Assembly: GCA_030917625.1 (NCBI GenBank) | Contig: JAUPUJ010000023.1 | Coordinates: 1-8,813 of the forward strand | Source of the DNA: Patescibacteria group bacterium | Lineage (GTDB): Bacteria; Patescibacteriota; Minisyncoccia; Phycocordibacterales; XYD1-FULL-46-19 | Length of the DNA stretch: 8,813 bases | Direction of reading: 5' to 3' | In this document: piece after piece, positions 5,694 through 8,813 of the stretch | Layout: each line of letters starts with the position of its first letter | How positions within the stretch are numbered: position 1 is the first letter of the stretch | Made by a program: the position numbers and the translations under genes | Notes under the pieces: generated by a model | What the model was told of the DNA's origin: nothing | Databases searched by the model: none | The model's input: the letters and a program-made list of their open reading frames with translations, nothing else

Positions 5694-8600
5694 TTATTCT
5701 AATACCTTCACCGCATCCACTAAAAAGCTAATCTCCCCATTTCTATGATTTATCTTACCTTTCAGGGCGACACAAACATCGGGTAATAAAATTTCTTTAT
5801 ATTTTTTATAAGTTTCGGGAAAGAAAACAGTTTCGAGTTGTTCGTATAGATCAGCTATTCGGACAAAAGCCATTTGGTCACCTTTTTTAGTCATGATAGT
5901 TTTTACTTCTTCAATAATACCGCCAATAGTGGTGCTGGTACCATTGGGTAATTTTTTATTATGATTGATAGTATTTTCTTGTTTAGAAAATTTATCTTTA
6001 AATTCTTCTAGGGGATGACCCGAAACATAAAGGCCGAGTAGTTCTTTTTCCCAAGTCAAAACTTCTTTTTTGAGAGCGGGTAGGGCTTCTTTTAATTTAA
6101 AAATCGGTACGGTTGCTAGGTCGGACATAATTCCAAAGATAGAATTTTGACCGCCCCCGGCCAGAGTTTCTCGCGCAAATTCTAGCGCGGGGTCGAGGTT
6201 TGCTAGGAGGGCTCCGCGTTCTTCGCCTAAACTATCAAAAGCCCCGGCTTTAATTAGAGCTTCCAGAGATTTTTTGTTTAAGTTTTTGTGGTTAATGCGT
6301 TCTAGAAAATTGGTATATGAAGTAAAAACGCCGCCAGTTTTTCTTTCTTCCACAATGGCGTTACCAATATCGGTACCAAAGTTTTTTATAGTATAAAGTC
6401 CGAAGCGAATCGTTTGCTCGTCAGGGTTTGTGGGATGCTTCGCGATAGTAAAGTTGCCGAAACTTTCGTTAATGTCGGGTGGTAAAACTGAAATACCCAT
6501 TTTTTTAGATTCACCCACATAAACTCCAATTTGTTCAATATCGCCAGACTCTGCTGTCAGACAGGCGCACATATAGGCCACAGGGAAGTTGGCTTTCATA
6601 TAAGCGGTTTCGTAAGCTACTCGGCCATAAGAAGCGGAGTGGGCTTTGTTGAAAGCATAAGCGGCGAAAGGTAAAATTCGCTGCCATAAATCCTCAGCTG
6701 TTTTCTTGGGGATATTATTTTTGACACAACCACCTAAAAACTTTTTTTCTTGTTCGGCCATCAGCTCGGGTACTTTTTTACCCATCGCTTTACGAAACTT
6801 ATCAGCATCGAGCCAGGTATAACCAGCTAGTTTAATAGCGGTCATCATCACGTCTTCTTGGTAGATAAGGAGACCATAACTTCTTTCGAGATCATCTTTT
6901 AGGGCAGGGTGAGGATAGTCGACGAGTTTGGGATTATGTTTGCGTTTAATATACTCGGGGATAAATTCCATTGGTCCTGGCCGATACAAAGCTACCATCG
7001 CATTAATATCATCGATGGTGGTCGGCTTTAGTTCTTTAAGCCAGCGCGTCATACCAGCACCGTTTAATTGGAATAAACCTTCGGTATCGCCTCGGCCGAG
7101 CATGGCGAAAGTTTTTTCATCGTCTAAAGGAATTTTTTCAATATCCATATCAATGCTGTAGACTTTTTTCACTAAGTTTACGGCATCAGATAAAATAGCC
7201 AGGTTTCGCAGACCAAGAAAATCAAATTTAGTTAGTCCCACCCCATCTTCTCCCACCGAATACATATCGTATTGAGTGATAATGGATTCACCCTTAGGGT
7301 CCCATTGAATCGGTACATATTTATTTAAAGGTTCGGGTGAAATAACTACACCGGCCGCGTGCACAGAAATATGACGAGCCGAGCCTTCAATTTTTCTGGC
7401 TAAGTCTATAATCTGCCTCGTGTCGGTTTCGGTCTCATAAGCGGTGTTGAGTTCGGGCACTTGAGCCAAGGCTTTGGTGATCGTCATTGGCATACCCTGA
7501 GCGCCCATCGGGATCATTTTAGACAGACGATCACCAATGCCATAGGGGTAGCCAAGGGCACGAGCCACGTCACGAACGGAACCACGGGCCATCATCGTAC
7601 CAAAAGTTCCAATCTGGGCGACTTTATCAGCCCCATATTTACTAGCGGCATATTTAATAATCTCGTCACGACGATTGTCTGCGAAGTCCATGTCGATATC
7701 GGGCGCCGATGGTCGTTCAGGGTTTAGGAAGCGCTCGAAAGGGATCTGATATTCTATCGGATCGAGTTTAGTAATTTCTAAAGAGTAAGTAGTCATGGAA
7801 CCGGCCACAGAGCCTCTAATGTTGTAGTAAATACCATGTTCCCGAGCGTAGCGAATAAGGTCTCCTACAACGAGGAAATAATTAGAGTAACCTTTCATTT
7901 TAATAATCTCTAATTCATAGTTTAAACGTTCCATCGCTTTTTCATTTTGATCGAGACCACGTTTTTCCATGCCGATTAAACTCAAGCGTCGTAATTCATC
8001 ATCAGCATTAGTGCCTTGTGGTAAATCAAAAACTGGGAAAATAAATTCTCCTAAAGTTATTTCCACATTACAACGATCAGCAATTTTGACAGTATTGGCC
8101 ACGGCGTCTGGCCAATCTTTGTAAATCTCCTCGGCTTCTTTGGGGCTAATAAGAGAATAGTCACCGGCTTTCATACTCATACCACTTTTACCAACTTCAG
8201 AGCCAGTGTTGATGGCGACTAGTGTGTCGTGAGCCTCCGCGTCATCTTTGTTAGGGTAATGAGAGTCCCAGGTAGCAACAAAGGGTAGGTTGTATTCCTT
8301 GGCTAATATTTTTAAACCTTTGTGAACATTTTGAATTTTTTCCACCTCGGGGTGGTTCATGACTTCCAGAAAGTAATGTTCTGGTCCAAAGATATCTAAA
8401 AATTCTTCAACAATTTTTCGGCCTCGGTCTAAATCATTTTCCGCTAGAGCTTGAGCTAGCTCACCACCTGGGCAACCCGATAAACAAATAAGACCGTCTT
8501 TATGTTCGCGGAGGGACTCTTTGTCGATACGAGGTTTGTAATAATAACCTTCGAGATGAGCGAGGGTGGTGAGTTTAATTAAATTTTGATAGCCAGTATT

Positions 8601-8813
8601 GTTTTCAGCCAAAAGAGTGAGGTGGTAGCGCTTGGAATCGACCCCAGCGTCTTTATCATGGCGACTGCGGATGGCCATATAGACTTCAACTCCAATGATG
8701 GGTTTGATACCTTCACTTTTTAAAGTGTCATAAAAATCTATGACACCATACATAGTGCCGTGATCGGTTAAGCCCACAGCAGGCATGCCGTATTCCTTAG
8801 CTTTTTTAACAAA
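5694..8813 (-). CDS. dnaE: DNA polymerase III alpha subunit, DnaE type (5' end outside window)
   Basis: This is the catalytic subunit of the replicative polymerase. The frame runs off the window edge and reads FVKKAKEYGMPAVGLTDHG, so the Met at 8786 is internal and roughly 25 N-terminal residues are missing. Numbering from that Met: the PHP domain (1-250) keeps putative metal ligands H9 (TDHG), E34, H55, C105 (LSGCPGG), D174 and H176 (WDSHY). The C-family polymerase core has D363 and D365 (PDIDMDF) and D522 (KFDFLGL). LFQLNGAGM, ALYRPGPMEFIPEYI, YQEDVMMTA, RKAMGKK and FNKAHSASYG are also recognisable. A helix-hairpin-helix region is near 836-854, a probable clamp-binding QNSIFG at 880-885, and an OB fold near 952-1030. 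The protein stops right after the OB fold, without the C-terminal tau-binding region of E. coli DnaE. The usual GPGRGSxAGS reads YNIRGSVAGS. There is no PolC-type exonuclease insertion. The 173-bp gap to thrS and the thrS promoter-like sequence argue against tight coupling. Confidence 0.96.
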   Translation of the reverse strand, partial: FVKKAKEYGMPAVGLTDHGTMYGVIDFYDTLKSEGIKPIIGVEVYMAIRSRHDKDAGVDSKRYHLTLLAENNTGYQNLIKLTTLAHLEGYYYKPRIDKESLREHKDGLICLSGCPGGELAQALAENDLDRGRKIVEEFLDIFGPEHYFLEVMNHPEVEKIQNVHKGLKILAKEYNLPFVATWDSHYPNKDDAEAHDTLVAINTGSEVGKSGMSMKAGDYSLISPKEAEEIYKDWPDAVANTVKIADRCNVEITLGEFIFPVFDLPQGTNADDELRRLSLIGMEKRGLDQNEKAMERLNYELEIIKMKGYSNYFLVVGDLIRYAREHGIYYNIRGSVAGSMTTYSLEITKLDPIEYQIPFERFLNPERPSAPDIDMDFADNRRDEIIKYAASKYGADKVAQIGTFGTMMARGSVRDVARALGYPYGIGDRLSKMIPMGAQGMPMTITKALAQVPELNTAYETETDTRQIIDLARKIEGSARHISVHAAGVVISPEPLNKYVPIQWDPKGESIITQYDMYSVGEDGVGLTKFDFLGLRNLAILSDAVNLVKKVYSIDMDIEKIPLDDEKTFAMLGRGDTEGLFQLNGAGMTRWLKELKPTTIDDINAMVALYRPGPMEFIPEYIKRKHNPKLVDYPHPALKDDLERSYGLLIYQEDVMMTAIKLAGYTWLDADKFRKAMGKKVPELMAEQEKKFLGGCVKNNIPKKTAEDLWQRILPFAAYAFNKAHSASYGRVAYETAYMKANFPVAYMCACLTAESGDIEQIGVYVGESKKMGISVLPPDINESFGNFTIAKHPTNPDEQTIRFGLYTIKNFGTDIGNAIVEERKTGGVFTSYTNFLERINHKNLNKKSLEALIKAGAFDSLGEERGALLANLDPALEFARETLAGGGQNSIFGIMSDLATVPIFKLKEALPALKKEVLTWEKELLGLYVSGHPLEEFKDKFSKQENTINHNKKLPNGTSTTIGGIIEEVKTIMTKKGDQMAFVRIADLYEQLETVFFPETYKKYKEILLPDVCVALKGKINHRNGEISFLVDAVKVLE

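Noticed and set aside
6928..7161. Open frame of 77 codons on the plus strand
   Set aside because: It lies wholly antisense to well-conserved dnaE sequence, resembles no protein I recognise and has no start signal.
7461..7727. Open frame of 88 codons on the plus strand
   Set aside because: It is antisense to the conserved dnaE catalytic region; the open frame is best explained by dnaE codon usage.
8784..8786. ATG at 8786 (minus) as the dnaE start
   Set aside because: The frame continues to the edge with FVKKAKEYG, matching the family sequence before MPAVGLTDHG. The gene is truncated by the window, not started here.
1..8813. Recoded UGA as in Gracilibacteria or Mycoplasma
   Set aside because: All four genes read through with UGG as Trp and no in-frame UGA; the three visible internal gene ends and the dnaE end use TAA or TAG.
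1..8813. tRNA genes, CRISPR arrays, insertion sequences or phage genes
   Set aside because: The three gaps are 125, 108 and 173 bp; none holds a cloverleaf, spaced repeats or transposase sequence.

Overview
The window is a moderately AT-rich bacterial chromosome segment that carries only housekeeping genes. Four protein genes fill almost all of it: pheT (+, 5' end cut off), gyrB (+, complete), thrS (-, complete) and dnaE (-, 5' end cut off). No transposase, phage, CRISPR, tRNA or rRNA sequence was seen. Several traits fit a reduced-genome lineage such as Patescibacteria/CPR, perhaps Parcubacteria-like. PheT has a compacted core, ThrRS lacks its TGS domain, DnaE ends right after its OB fold, and neither visible gene start has a Shine-Dalgarno sequence. 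This placement is inference from protein character; no marker search was possible. All four genes read through with the standard bacterial code, and no in-frame UGA is used as sense.

Layout: 1-1474 is the C-terminal ~490 residues of PheT. The gap 1475-1599 holds an inverted repeat and a good extended -10 promoter for gyrB. gyrB occupies 1600-3660. The gap 3661-3768 between the convergent gyrB and thrS is dominated by a 20-bp-stem inverted repeat with nested hairpins. thrS runs leftward from 5520 to 3769. The gap 5521-5693 (173 bp) separates thrS from dnaE upstream of it. It contains a perfect 17-bp inverted repeat with a G-rich/C-rich loop just after the dnaE stop, and a promoter-like sequence so close to the thrS ATG that the mRNA could be leaderless. 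dnaE runs leftward from beyond the window edge to 5694.

Functionally the genes serve translation (PheRS beta chain, ThrRS) and replication (gyrase B subunit, Pol III alpha). They look like neighbours rather than one operon: gyrB and thrS converge, and gyrB and thrS each have promoter-like sequence of their own.

I found no evidence of a new multi-gene system. The best leads are the two structured intergenic elements, the possible leaderless thrS start, and lineage-specific changes inside GyrB, PheT, ThrRS and DnaE.
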